Assembly: GCA_028876375.1 (NCBI GenBank)
Contig: JAGWSB010000019.1
Span: 1-33,093, forward strand
Direction of reading: 5' to 3'
From: Chloroflexota bacterium
GTDB lineage: Bacteria; Chloroflexota; Limnocylindria; P2-11E
Length of the DNA: 33,093 nucleotides
This document shows positions 18,321 to 26,411 of the stretch, piece by piece. Under the pieces are notes generated by a model. That model saw only the letters and a list, made by a program, of their open reading frames with translations, had not been told where the DNA came from and ran no database searches. Position 1 is the first letter of the stretch. The number at the start of each line of letters is the position of its first letter. The translations under genes were made by a program, and so were the position numbers.

Positions 18321-20693
18321 TCACCACTTGAACGATAGCTGGTGGGCAGATCGTTCCACTGCAGGCTCGAGGCCGAGAACGGGCTCCAGCTCGGCCAGGC
18401 CGGTCGCCGGGTCGGCCGCGAAGGCGCGGAGCGGGGCCCACTTCACGAAGCGCCATCCGCGCTTGCGGACGACGTCCGCGAGCGCCGGCGCTCGCGTGAG
18501 CTTGAGGACGCAGAGCGCCTTGCGTTCCTCGGGGACGGCGAGGAAGCGGAAGATCCTCTCGTCGTCCGCGATGGCCTCACCGATGTCGACGACGGAGCGG
18601 TACAGCCGCGCCGTCCAATCGAGCTGCCACAAGAAGACCATCCGGCCGCGGTCGTACCAGACGACGTCGACGTAGGGCAGCGCGTCCCCGGCGCCGCGCA
18701 CGTGGCGGCCGAGCTGGGCCTCGCGCTCGTCCGCGCTCATGAGGTCGGCGAGCAGCTCCCCCCGCCCGGCGAAGGCGTCCGTCAGCGTCCGGCGCTGGAG
18801 GTCGCGCCCGATGTGCACCTTGAACCCCGCACGATGTCCGGCGTCGAGAAGGTGCGCGGCGAGCGTCGTCTGCTCGTTCTGCCGCGCCGTCAGCGCGTCG
18901 CGGTCGTGCAGCCGCCACCGTCCGTCCTCGCCCTGCGCGCCGTAGGACGCGAGGCAGCGCTCGACGAGCTCGCGGTCCGGCGTCTCGGGTCCGCGGAAGA
19001 GCGCATAGGTGCGGCGCAGCACGCTGCGCGTGTCCATGTCGCGCGCGGACGACAGCAGGCCCCACACCGACCACTCCACGCGGTCGTCGAGCGGAGCGCG
19101 GTCCGCCATGCGCGCGGTGTCGTAACGCTGCACCGTGTCGCCGACGCGTCGGATGCCCTCGCGCTCGGCGTCGGCGAGGGCCGAGCGGAAGTGGTCGATG
19201 AAGACCTCGAGCTCCGAGACGCCTCCCGCGCGCGCGAGGGCGAGCGGCGCCAGGAGGCCGGACGAGGCGAGCGCCTCGACGGCGGCGGCCCCCGCGCGCT
19301 CCACCTCGATCGGCCCGCCGCGCGCGGCGATCGTGTCGCGGACCGCGGTGCGGATCGTCCTCTCGATCGCGGCCGCATCCGCCGCGGGCTGCTCGCGCAG
19401 GAGCGCGCTGTCCCGGTCGAGCTCGAGGATGGCCGCGGGTCCCGCCGGTCCGCCGAGCGCGTCGGGCTGATAGAGCGCGCTCGCCACCTGCCATCCCGCA
19501 CCGGCGCCGGCGAGCGCGACCGCGGCGATCGCGCCCAGGTCGGCCTGCGGGACGTAGACGACGGCGATCGCGCCCTCGCGCGTGTGGCGATGCGCGTCGA
19601 GGAGCGCCTGCCGCGTCGTGCGCAGCATCCGCTCGCGCCCCGAGACCTTCCCGTCCGCGGTGTCCGGCGGCCGGCCGCCCGGGATGCCGAGCAGCGCCGA
19701 AGCGACGTGCGACCAGCCTCCGAGCTGATCCTCGACCGGGACCTGCGCGACAACGAGGTCTGCGGCGCCGGGGTCGAGCGCGCCGAACGGCGCGCGTGCC
19801 CCGACGGGCGGGCGGTGCCCGGCGAGCCACGCCGCGAGCTCGCGGACGGTGCGCTCGTACTCGACCCAGACGTTGACCTCGCGGAACTGCGACGCGTGGC
19901 CGCGCCGCGCGCGGCCCTTCTCTATCCGGAGCGGCGCGCCCTGCCCCGCGACGGCGTTGAGCTTGCTGCCGGCGACGATGACCTCGAGGAGGCAGAGCCG
20001 CATGACGTCGAGCGCGATCGCGCCGGGGAGCGCGGTCTCGACGGCGCGCACCGTCGCCATCAGCGCGGCGAGATTCCGCGGCGTGTACAGGGAAGCCACG
20101 CTCTCCCCGAGCTCCTGCCCCTCGCTGAAGCGCTCGGCCATCTGCCAGTACGCGAGCCCGCGCTCCTCCAGGCGGAGGGTGCGCTCCTCGTCGTCCGCGC
20201 CGATGGGCTCGATGAGCAGCGCATGTCCGTCGCGCGCGCAGATGCCGCAGCGGAACGCCTTCTTGGTCGGCACCGGCGCGTCGCGCTCCCACAGGTACGC
20301 CTCGACGACGATCGGCCCGCGGCACGTCGCGCAGCGCGACGCGTACAGCTCGCGCATCGCGATGGCGTGCGCCGGGCCGCCCAGGGTGCTGTCCGCGACG
20401 ACGGCGAGCGCGGCGAGGATGTCCTCGCTCGCGGGAGCGGCGCGCACGACCTCGCGCGCCCACGCGCCGAGGGCCTGCGGCGAACGCGCGAGCCCGCGGC
20501 GATCGCATCGCTCCGCGGCGTCCGCCGCCGACCACGGATGGGCGAGCGGATCGAGGACGACGCCGCGCCGCGGCGTGTAGGCCGAGGTGTAGGCGTCCGC
20601 GAGCGGCTCGGGGAACGCGTTGCCGAAGCGACAGAGCGGGCGCGGGAGCGGCACCACGTCGATCGGCGTGAATGAGCGCACACGCTCGGTCAT
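18321..20693 (-). CDS. DNA-methylase-like protein with lost catalytic motifs
   Basis: The 790-residue product from ATG 20693 keeps the layout of large adenine-specific DNA methylases (COG1743/DUF1156 type). The N-terminus has PRPLCRFGNAFPEPLADAY, then RRGVVLDPLAHPWSAADAA. In active enzymes the latter reads LDPFAGSGT; here residues 48-55 are D-P-L-A-H-P-W-S. A zinc ribbon follows as usual (C121-x2-C124 and C149-x2-C152). At 302-310 DLVVAQVPVED stands where DLVVTDPPY would be, so the catalytic DPPY is replaced by QVPV. A Rossmann-like stretch follows (AIAVVYVPQADLG), then a helical C-terminal third I do not recognise. I infer a non-catalytic descendant that may still bind DNA or a partner. There is no Shine-Dalgarno site; TAGCCT nine bases before the ATG could give a near-leaderless transcript. 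Confidence 0.7.
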   Translation of the reverse strand: MTERVRSFTPIDVVPLPRPLCRFGNAFPEPLADAYTSAYTPRRGVVLDPLAHPWSAADAAERCDRRGLARSPQALGAWAREVVRAAPASEDILAALAVVADSTLGGPAHAIAMRELYASRCATCRGPIVVEAYLWERDAPVPTKKAFRCGICARDGHALLIEPIGADDEERTLRLEERGLAYWQMAERFSEGQELGESVASLYTPRNLAALMATVRAVETALPGAIALDVMRLCLLEVIVAGSKLNAVAGQGAPLRIEKGRARRGHASQFREVNVWVEYERTVRELAAWLAGHRPPVGARAPFGALDPGAADLVVAQVPVEDQLGGWSHVASALLGIPGGRPPDTADGKVSGRERMLRTTRQALLDAHRHTREGAIAVVYVPQADLGAIAAVALAGAGAGWQVASALYQPDALGGPAGPAAILELDRDSALLREQPAADAAAIERTIRTAVRDTIAARGGPIEVERAGAAAVEALASSGLLAPLALARAGGVSELEVFIDHFRSALADAEREGIRRVGDTVQRYDTARMADRAPLDDRVEWSVWGLLSSARDMDTRSVLRRTYALFRGPETPDRELVERCLASYGAQGEDGRWRLHDRDALTARQNEQTTLAAHLLDAGHRAGFKVHIGRDLQRRTLTDAFAGRGELLADLMSADEREAQLGRHVRGAGDALPYVDVVWYDRGRMVFLWQLDWTARLYRSVVDIGEAIADDERIFRFLAVPEERKALCVLKLTRAPALADVVRKRGWRFVKWAPLRAFAADPATGLAELEPVLGLEPAVERSAHQLSFKW

Positions 20694-20748
20694 TCGGAGG
20701 TAAGGCTAGCGAGGACGCGCGCGCTCGCGAAACGGGACGCCGAGCGAC

Positions 20749-20976
20749 CTAGGGCAGGCGGAAGACCGGAGGGTCCTGGCCGGTGACCGGGGACGGCGTC
20801 GGGGGCACGAGCTCGCGCGCGGGGCCGCCTCCGGGGGCGGGCGTCGCGAACGGCGACTCGAAGAGCTGCGCCACGGGGCCGGGTCGCACCGCGACGAGCA
20901 GGAGCACGAGCGCCAGGAGGAGCGCCCCGGCGATCTCCTCGGGCGCGAGCCGTGCGAGGCGTCCCATCCGCACCAC
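20749..20976 (-). CDS. Small single-pass membrane protein
   Basis: A 75-residue product with tandem GTG codons at 20976 and 20973, preceded by GAGG at a short spacing; an ATG at 20967 is an alternative. A basic N-terminus precedes one hydrophobic helix (about 15-32, IAGALLLALVLLLVAV). A Pro/Gly-rich exposed tail follows. I recognise no family. It is last in the minus-strand run TPR protein, lipoprotein, 32-residue membrane protein, and may be a small envelope partner of the lipoprotein. The single helix and good start context make it plausible, but conservation is untested. Confidence 0.55.
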   Translation of the reverse strand: MVRMGRLARLAPEEIAGALLLALVLLLVAVRPGPVAQLFESPFATPAPGGGPARELVPPTPSPVTGQDPPVFRLP

Positions 20977-21026
20977 TACATCCTCGATCGCGCCGCGGTT
21001 CCCAAGGATCGGCTAAGGAACGCTTC

Positions 21027-21125
21027 TCAGCGGCCGATCGGCATGCTCGCGAGCACGAACAGCAGCGCGCCGATCAGGGCGACGATGCTCCCCACGTTCA
21101 CGCCTACCTGAACGTCGGAGGGCAT
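21027..21125 (-). CDS. 32-residue membrane peptide
   Basis: ATG 21125 is preceded by GGAGG nine bases upstream. The frame encodes MPSDVQVGVNVGSIVALIG followed by ALLFVLASMPIGR and a stop at 21027-21029. That is one hydrophobic helix (about residues 12-27) with a polar N-terminus and a terminal Arg, the form of a small single-pass membrane protein. It lies 69 bases after the lipoprotein stop and about 50 before the next small membrane gene, on the same strand. No family is recognised. It would be missed by most gene callers. Confidence 0.5.
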   Translation of the reverse strand: MPSDVQVGVNVGSIVALIGALLFVLASMPIGR

Positions 21126-21194
21126 CCCCGTGTCGCCTCCGCCGCCGCGCGTGGCGGGCCTCGCCACCGGACTGATCCCGCGGCCGTGGCGGGG

Positions 21195-22970
21195 TCACGG
21201 CAGCTTGAAGAGCAGCGCCCTCCGGCCGTCGGCGAGCACCGCGACGTAGCGCCCGTCGGACGAGGCGGACACGTCCTGCACGTTGCCGGTGACCCCGAGC
21301 TGGTCGGAGCGGCCCTTGTCGTCGAAGACGAGGAGGTCGCCGACGGCGTCGAGGACGACCGGGCGCGCCGCGATGACGAGGCGGCGGCCGTCGATGAGCG
21401 GCGACGACCACACCAGGTCGCCGTGCAGGTCGCGAGCGGTGATCTTGTCCTTCTCCAGTGTGTAGAGGCGCCCGCCCGGGCCGAAGGCGAACTGGACCAC
21501 CGGATCGGAGATCCGGTAGAGCGTGCTCTTGGGGTCGGTGTCGTGGGGGCCGAAACGGAAGAGGCCCTGATCGGTCTGCACCGCGCCGAGCGTCCCACCG
21601 GGATCGACGGCGAGCGCTTGGACCTGGCCGGGCACGGTGAGGATGCCCTCCTTCTTCCACGCCCTGCCGACCGTGTACCGCTCGACGTCCGTCCCGCTGC
21701 CGCCCGTCGTCGCGACGTAGAGCTCGCCGGCGGCGGTGGCCGCGATCGCGCCGCCGGACGCGGGCGCCTCGACGGGGAACACCGCGGTGAGCGGCTGCCC
21801 ATCCGGCGAGCGGCCGGTGAGGACGCCCGCGCCGCCGTCGGGCTTGCCCGTGGGGCCCTTCGCGATCGCCGCGAAGTAGTAGGCCTTGGGGACGTACACG
21901 ACCTGCTGTGCCGGGCTCGCGAGCCGGACCATCGTGCCGACGGAGACGCCCGGCGGGAGGATGAAGCTCGCGAGCGTCTGTCCGCCGCCCATGAGCCAGC
22001 GCGCGTCGTCGCTGAACACGAGCTGCGAGACGCCGGCGTTGAACTTGGGGAGCGACCGCAGCACGCCCTCGCCGGTGAAGACCGCGACCGTGCCGTCGTC
22101 GGATCCGGTCACGACCCACAGCGCGTTGGGCGAGACCGCGACGCGCCGCGCCAGGCCCCACGTGTCGAACACGCGCTCCGGCTCGCGCCACAGCTCGACG
22201 TCGGGGGAGGGGCCCGTCCGCGCGAACGTCACCTTCTGCTCCGCGGTGCGCAGGCCGGTGAAGCCCTTCCCGGCGAGCGCCGTGATCGCCGCATCGGCGG
22301 ACTTCACGTCCGTGTACGTCCCGACGCGCACGAGGAACGGCGCGACGCGCGACACGTCCTCGACGGTGCCCATCCGCTTCGCGGCGGCCTGCGCGTCGGC
22401 GACCGTCGCGTAGGGCCCGACCGTCACGCCATAGACGTTCGCGACGGACGATCCGACGACGAAGGACGAGCCGCGCGCGATCGTCTTCGCGAGGTCGTCG
22501 TCGGCCGTGCGCGCCATGCGTTGCACGGCGCGCAGGTCGTCCCACGAGCGGGACACGTCGGCGCTGACGCGCACGAAGATCTGCGGGTCGCCGCCGTCGG
22601 CGTACGTGTTCGCGTCGTTCGCGAGGTCGGTGAGGCCGTCGGCGAGGGCCACCAGGCGGTCACGCAGCGGACCGGCGCGGTCGATGGTCGCGGCGAGCGC
22701 GGCGGCGGAGAAGCGCTGGATGCTGGCGGTCGCCTCGTGCGCGATGGAGGCGTAGCGCGCGCGGTCGACGACGTAGCGATGGCTGCCGGACAGCGTGCCC
22801 GCCATCGCGTAGTCGTAGGCCGACACCTTGAGCAGGACGTCGCCCGCCTGCGCCGCGAGGTCGTGCGCGTCCTGCACGTCCGAGGGCGCCTTCGGCTGGG
22901 GTGCTGCCGTGCAGGCGCTGACGAGGACCGCGAGGACGAGAAGGGCGACGAGGGGCGCGCTGCCGCGTAC
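21195..22970 (-). CDS. Lipoprotein with SPOR-like repeats and beta-propeller
   Basis: The frame encodes a signal peptide APLVALLVLAVLVSAC, with lipobox Cys coded at 22911-22913. A helical region of about 130 residues follows. Next is a SPOR-like module with two repeats, YGVTVGPYATVADAQAAAKR and FLVRVGTYTDVKSADAAITA. The rest is a WD40/YVTN-like propeller with blades such as ALWVVTGSDDGTVAVFTGEG and GRYVAVLADGRRALLF. It should be lipid-anchored outside the membrane; SPOR modules bind denuded peptidoglycan. The start is unresolved: no ATG, GTG or TTG lies in frame near the signal peptide, and the next upstream start (23225) would add 85 basic, non-conserved residues. I mark GTA 22970, ten bases after a GAGGAG and eight bases past the TPR stop. 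Coupled translation is likely. Confidence 0.75.
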   Translation of the reverse strand, partial: VRGSAPLVALLVLAVLVSACTAAPQPKAPSDVQDAHDLAAQAGDVLLKVSAYDYAMAGTLSGSHRYVVDRARYASIAHEATASIQRFSAAALAATIDRAGPLRDRLVALADGLTDLANDANTYADGGDPQIFVRVSADVSRSWDDLRAVQRMARTADDDLAKTIARGSSFVVGSSVANVYGVTVGPYATVADAQAAAKRMGTVEDVSRVAPFLVRVGTYTDVKSADAAITALAGKGFTGLRTAEQKVTFARTGPSPDVELWREPERVFDTWGLARRVAVSPNALWVVTGSDDGTVAVFTGEGVLRSLPKFNAGVSQLVFSDDARWLMGGGQTLASFILPPGVSVGTMVRLASPAQQVVYVPKAYYFAAIAKGPTGKPDGGAGVLTGRSPDGQPLTAVFPVEAPASGGAIAATAAGELYVATTGGSGTDVERYTVGRAWKKEGILTVPGQVQALAVDPGGTLGAVQTDQGLFRFGPHDTDPKSTLYRISDPVVQFAFGPGGRLYTLEKDKITARDLHGDLVWSSPLIDGRRLVIAARPVVLDAVGDLLVFDDKGRSDQLGVTGNVQDVSASSDGRYVAVLADGRRALLFKLP

Positions 22971-22977
22971 GGCGGCG

Positions 22978-23838
22978 CTACTCCTCTTCCTCTTCCTCCT
23001 CGGACTCGTCGTCCGCCTCGACGGGGAGAGGCTCCTCAGGAAGCTCCTCGTCGGCGGCCGATCCGGCCACAGCGTCGGTCTCTTCAGCGGTCTCTTCCTC
23101 TTCCTCTTCCTCTTCGCCGGCTCCGAGCGCCCCTTCGCCGTAACGGAAGAAGGTGCCCTTGATGTACGCCCGCTCCTTCGTTTCGACCGGGCGGTGGTGG
23201 CCGGGGAACGAGATGCGGTCGGCATTCTCGGGGCTCTGGAGGACCTCGCGGATGGCGACCCGAGGGTTCACGCCGTCGTTGGTGACGAGGGCGACGACGT
23301 AACCGTTGCCGCTGCGGATCATCTCGATGAGGCGCCGCCCGACCTTGGGCTCCAGGAACCCGAGCAGCATGCCGTCGTGGGCGTGGACGGCGAGAAGGCC
23401 CTCCTGCTCGCGCAGCTCGGCCTCGGCGCCGGGCGAGTAACGGGCCAGGACGTTGCCCGGCGCGGGGTTGACGAGGCGGAGGATGCCGGTCTTGCCCATG
23501 TCCTCGATGAACAGGCGGGTCTGCGTCTTGCTCCGGGTCGGATCGGCCTTCCTCTTCTCCTCCAGCAGGGTGCCGATGCGGGTGATCTGGCGCAGGGCGA
23601 TCGGATCGTGGGGGAAGGCTTTGAGGACGGTCTGATAGGCCGCCCTGGCCTCCTCCAGCTTGCCCAGCTCGAGGAGCGCGCGGCCGTGGCGGTCGCCCGC
23701 CTCGGCGTCCTCGGGGTCGGCATCCAGGATCTGCTTGTTCAGTTCGGCCGCGCGCACCCAGTCGGCGTCGAGCGCGGCCGCGATGGCCTGGTCCGCGAGC
23801 GTGCGCACGCGAAGGGTGGTCTCAGCAGGTGTTGCCAC
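22978..23838 (-). CDS. TPR-repeat protein with poly-Glu tail
   Basis: The 286-residue product starts at GTG 23838, five bases after GGAGG. Residues about 8-95 form two to three TPR helices (e.g. DWVRAAELNKQILDADPEDA and KLEEARAAYQTVLKAFPHDP). The middle domain (about 100-230) contains RLFIEDMGKTGILRLVN and ISFPGHHRPVETKERAYIKG, which I do not recognise as a named family. The C-terminus is strongly acidic, with two runs of seven or eight Glu and the last residues all Glu. There is no signal peptide, so it is probably a cytoplasmic scaffold or nucleic-acid-mimicking tail protein. Its end abuts the lipoprotein gene, whose reading frame overlaps this tail, so the two are probably co-transcribed. 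Confidence 0.78.
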   Translation of the reverse strand: MATPAETTLRVRTLADQAIAAALDADWVRAAELNKQILDADPEDAEAGDRHGRALLELGKLEEARAAYQTVLKAFPHDPIALRQITRIGTLLEEKRKADPTRSKTQTRLFIEDMGKTGILRLVNPAPGNVLARYSPGAEAELREQEGLLAVHAHDGMLLGFLEPKVGRRLIEMIRSGNGYVVALVTNDGVNPRVAIREVLQSPENADRISFPGHHRPVETKERAYIKGTFFRYGEGALGAGEEEEEEEETAEETDAVAGSAADEELPEEPLPVEADDESEEEEEEE

Positions 23839-23886
23839 ATGTGCCTCCGATGGGATCGCGCGGGGACACTGCGAATGCTAGCAGCG

Positions 23887-23892
23887 TACCCT
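23887..23892 (+). promoter_or_regulatory. Candidate -10 (TACCCT) for leaderless MgtE-N/CBS gene
   Basis: TACCCT ends six bases before the GTG at 23899, where no ribosome site is seen. The spacing equals that at 15886 and 26400. It would place the transcription start at the GTG and supports that start over the in-frame ATG at 23875. Confidence 0.35.
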
Positions 23893-23898
23893 TCGGCC

Positions 23899-25152
23899 GT
23901 GCCGTACCTGAGCGATGTCCAGCATCGGCGCGTGCTCGACGCCGGCGGCGACGAGATCGGCCACCTCAGCGACCTCGCCGTGCTGCCGAAGGAGCAGTTC
24001 CCCGCCGTCCAGTGGGCCATCCTCGGCACGCGCGGCGGCGAGCGCGTCGTGCGCTGGAGCGACCTCGCGATCGAGCCGGCCCACCTCCGCCTGCGGCGCC
24101 GCCTCGAGAGCATCCCGTCGGAGACGCTGCCGCCCGAGGCGCTGCACCTCGGCCGCGACCTCCTCGACAAGCAGATCGTCGACACCCACGGCGCCAAGGT
24201 CGTGCGCGTGAACGACCTCCAGCTCGAAGAGACCGGCGGGCAGCTCCGACTCGTGGGCGCCGACGTCGGCCTGCGCGGTCTCGTCCGTCGGGTCGGAGCG
24301 GAGGGGCTCGCGGAGAGGGTCGCCGGGATGCTCGGCCAGCGCATGCCGCGCGGGATCATCCCCTGGCACCTCGTCGAGCCCCTGGAGCAGCCCGAGGCCC
24401 ACGTGCGCCTCACGGTCCCGCACCAGAAGCTGGCGCTCCTCCATCCGGCCGACATCGCGGACGTCGTCGAGGAGATGAGCGCGGACGAGCGCGTCGCGGT
24501 GTTCGAGCAGCTCGACGTCGAGACGGCGGCCGAGGCGCTCGCCGAGGTCGATCCGGAGATGCAGGCGGCGATCGTCAGCGACCTCGACGAGGAGAGGGCC
24601 GCGGACATCCTCGAGGAGATGGCGCCCGACGAGGCCGCCGACCTCCTTCAGGACCTGCCCGAGGAGCGTCGCGAGGAGCTCGTCGACCTCATGCAGAAGG
24701 ACGAGGCCGCGGACGTCGAGGAGATCCTGACGTACCCGGAAGACTCCGCCGGCGGGATCATGACGACCGACTTCGTCGCGTTCCCGCGCGACATCCCGGC
24801 GCAGGAGGGCATCGACCGCCTCCGCCGCACCAAGCCCGACCCCGAGCTCGTCTACTACCTCTACGTCGTCGACGCGGACGGGCGCCTCGAGGGCGTCCTC
24901 TCGCTGCGTGACCTCGTCATCGCGGACCCGGCGACGCCCCTGTCGCAGGCCATGGACCCGCACGTCCTCCACGTCGACGCGACGACCCCCAAGGAGGACG
25001 TCGCCGCCCTCATCGCGAAGTACGACCTGCTCGCGCTGCCCGTCGTCGACGCGCGACGCCGGCTCATCGGCACGGTCACCGTCGACGACGTCGTCGAGCT
25101 CATGCTGCCGCGCGGCTGGAAGAAGAGGTCGGGCCGGACGGTCCCGCGTTGA
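23899..25152 (+). CDS. PRC-barrel / MgtE-N / CBS protein (magnesium-sensor type)
   Basis: I start at GTG 23899 because the product then begins VPYLSDVQHRRVLDAGGDEIG, matching the PRC-barrel start; ATG 23875 is an alternative. The product has 417 residues. Two PRC-like barrels occupy about 1-165. The MgtE N-terminal superhelix follows at about 182-282 (HPADIADVVEEMSADERVAV and repeated L-x-x-L-D/P-E-E-R/D turns). A CBS pair completes it (about 283-410, with GGIMTTDFVAFP and DLLALPVVDARRRLIG). The membrane domain of true MgtE is absent, so this is a soluble Mg2+-sensing assembly without its channel. The NRAMP-like carrier starts two bases after its stop, so it likely regulates that carrier. That pairing is known from context in other genomes; its use here is inference. 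Confidence 0.88.
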   Translation: MPYLSDVQHRRVLDAGGDEIGHLSDLAVLPKEQFPAVQWAILGTRGGERVVRWSDLAIEPAHLRLRRRLESIPSETLPPEALHLGRDLLDKQIVDTHGAKVVRVNDLQLEETGGQLRLVGADVGLRGLVRRVGAEGLAERVAGMLGQRMPRGIIPWHLVEPLEQPEAHVRLTVPHQKLALLHPADIADVVEEMSADERVAVFEQLDVETAAEALAEVDPEMQAAIVSDLDEERAADILEEMAPDEAADLLQDLPEERREELVDLMQKDEAADVEEILTYPEDSAGGIMTTDFVAFPRDIPAQEGIDRLRRTKPDPELVYYLYVVDADGRLEGVLSLRDLVIADPATPLSQAMDPHVLHVDATTPKEDVAALIAKYDLLALPVVDARRRLIGTVTVDDVVELMLPRGWKKRSGRTVPR

Positions 25153-25154
25153 CC

Positions 25155-26387
25155 ATGCGCCTCCGCGGGCGCCTTCGCACCCTGCTGCTCGTCCTTGGCC
25201 CCGGTCTCGTCACCGGATTCGCGGACAACGACGCCGGCGGGATCACGACCTACTCGCTCGCGGGCGCGCAGTACGGGTTCGGCCTCATGTGGGTCCTTCT
25301 CGTGACGGCGATCGCGCTGACGATCACCCAGGAGGTCGGCGCGCGGATCGGGCTCGCGACCGGCCAGGGGCTGGGCGGCGTGCTCCGCGAGAAGTTCGGG
25401 GTGCGGTGGACCGGATTCGCGGTGGTGACGATGCTCATCGGGAATCTCGGCACGACCGTCGCGGAGTTCGCCGGCATCGCCGCCGCGCTCGGGCTGTTCG
25501 GCGTTCCTCCACAGCTCAGTGCCGTCCTCTCCGCCGCGCTCATCGTCATGCTGCTGTCGAGCGGCAGCTTCGGCCGCATCCAGTACCTCTTCGTCGCAGT
25601 GGGGATGCTGGTGAGCGCCGCCTACGCCGTGTCCGCGTACCTCGCGCATCCCGACTGGACCCACGCCGCGCGGTCGCTCGTCGTGCCCGAGATCACCTGG
25701 ACGAGCGCATACCTCCTGACGCTGGTGGGCGTCGTCGGGACGACCATCACGCCCTGGGGTCAGGGGCTCATCCAGTCCTACATGGCGGACAAGGGGCTCG
25801 GTCCGCGCGACCTGCTCCCGGTGCGGATCGACGTCACGCTCGGCTCGGGCCTCTTCACGAATCTCGTCGCGGCCTTCATCGTCGTCGCGTGCGCCGCGAC
25901 GATCTGGACGACGGGCGGCACGATCAACGACGCCGCGGACGCGGCGCGCGCGCTCGGACCCCTCGCCGGACCCGTCGCGACGATCCTCTTCGCCGTCGGC
26001 CTCTTCGCGGCATCGCTGCTCGGCCTCGGCACGGTCCCGCTCTCGAGCGCGTACTTCGCCTGCGAGGCGTTCGGCTGGGAGAGCGGCCTCCACTGGCGCT
26101 GGGGGCAGGCGCCGGTCTTCTACGGACTCCTCACGCTCTTCATCGCGGTGGGCGCGCTCTTCACCGTGATCCCCGGCCTGCCGCTCATCGAGATCATGTT
26201 CCTGTCGCAGGTGCTGAACGGCCTGCTGCTGCCGATCATCCTCGTGTTCGTCATGCGCCTCAGCCGCGAGCCGGGGCTCGGCGACCTCAAGAGCGGCCCG
26301 GCGCTCTACGCCCTCGGATGGATCGTCACGGGGCTCGCCAGCCTCATGTCGATCGCGTTCGTCATCTCGCTGTTCGTGGGGTCCTGA
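25155..26387 (+). CDS. NRAMP-like transporter, non-canonical metal site
   Basis: The 410-residue product from ATG 25155 (TTG 25149 is a poorer choice) has about eleven helices in the LeuT-like NRAMP fold. Helix 1 carries GFADNDAGGITTYSLAGAQYG, where classical NRAMP has DPGN. Helix 6 reads GTTITPWGQGLIQS, where classical NRAMP has MPH with the metal-binding Met. The Met is therefore missing. This resembles the NRAMP-related Mg2+ carriers (NRMT) rather than Mn2+/Fe2+ importers, in keeping with the directly upstream MgtE-N/CBS protein. Mg2+ as substrate is inference. No Shine-Dalgarno is evident and translation is probably coupled to the upstream gene. A second, divergent member lies at 27049-28356. 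Confidence 0.85.
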   Translation: MRLRGRLRTLLLVLGPGLVTGFADNDAGGITTYSLAGAQYGFGLMWVLLVTAIALTITQEVGARIGLATGQGLGGVLREKFGVRWTGFAVVTMLIGNLGTTVAEFAGIAAALGLFGVPPQLSAVLSAALIVMLLSSGSFGRIQYLFVAVGMLVSAAYAVSAYLAHPDWTHAARSLVVPEITWTSAYLLTLVGVVGTTITPWGQGLIQSYMADKGLGPRDLLPVRIDVTLGSGLFTNLVAAFIVVACAATIWTTGGTINDAADAARALGPLAGPVATILFAVGLFAASLLGLGTVPLSSAYFACEAFGWESGLHWRWGQAPVFYGLLTLFIAVGALFTVIPGLPLIEIMFLSQVLNGLLLPIILVFVMRLSREPGLGDLKSGPALYALGWIVTGLASLMSIAFVISLFVGS

Positions 26388-26399
26388 TCGCGGGGGGCC

Positions 26400-26405
26400 T
26401 AGACT
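26400..26405 (+). promoter_or_regulatory. Candidate -10 (TAGACT) for leaderless tatA-like gene
   Basis: TAGACT ends six bases before the GTG at 26412 with no ribosome site between. A good -10 match at this exact spacing predicts transcription starting on the GTG. No convincing -35 is visible. Confidence 0.4.
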
Positions 26406-26411
26406 GAACGC

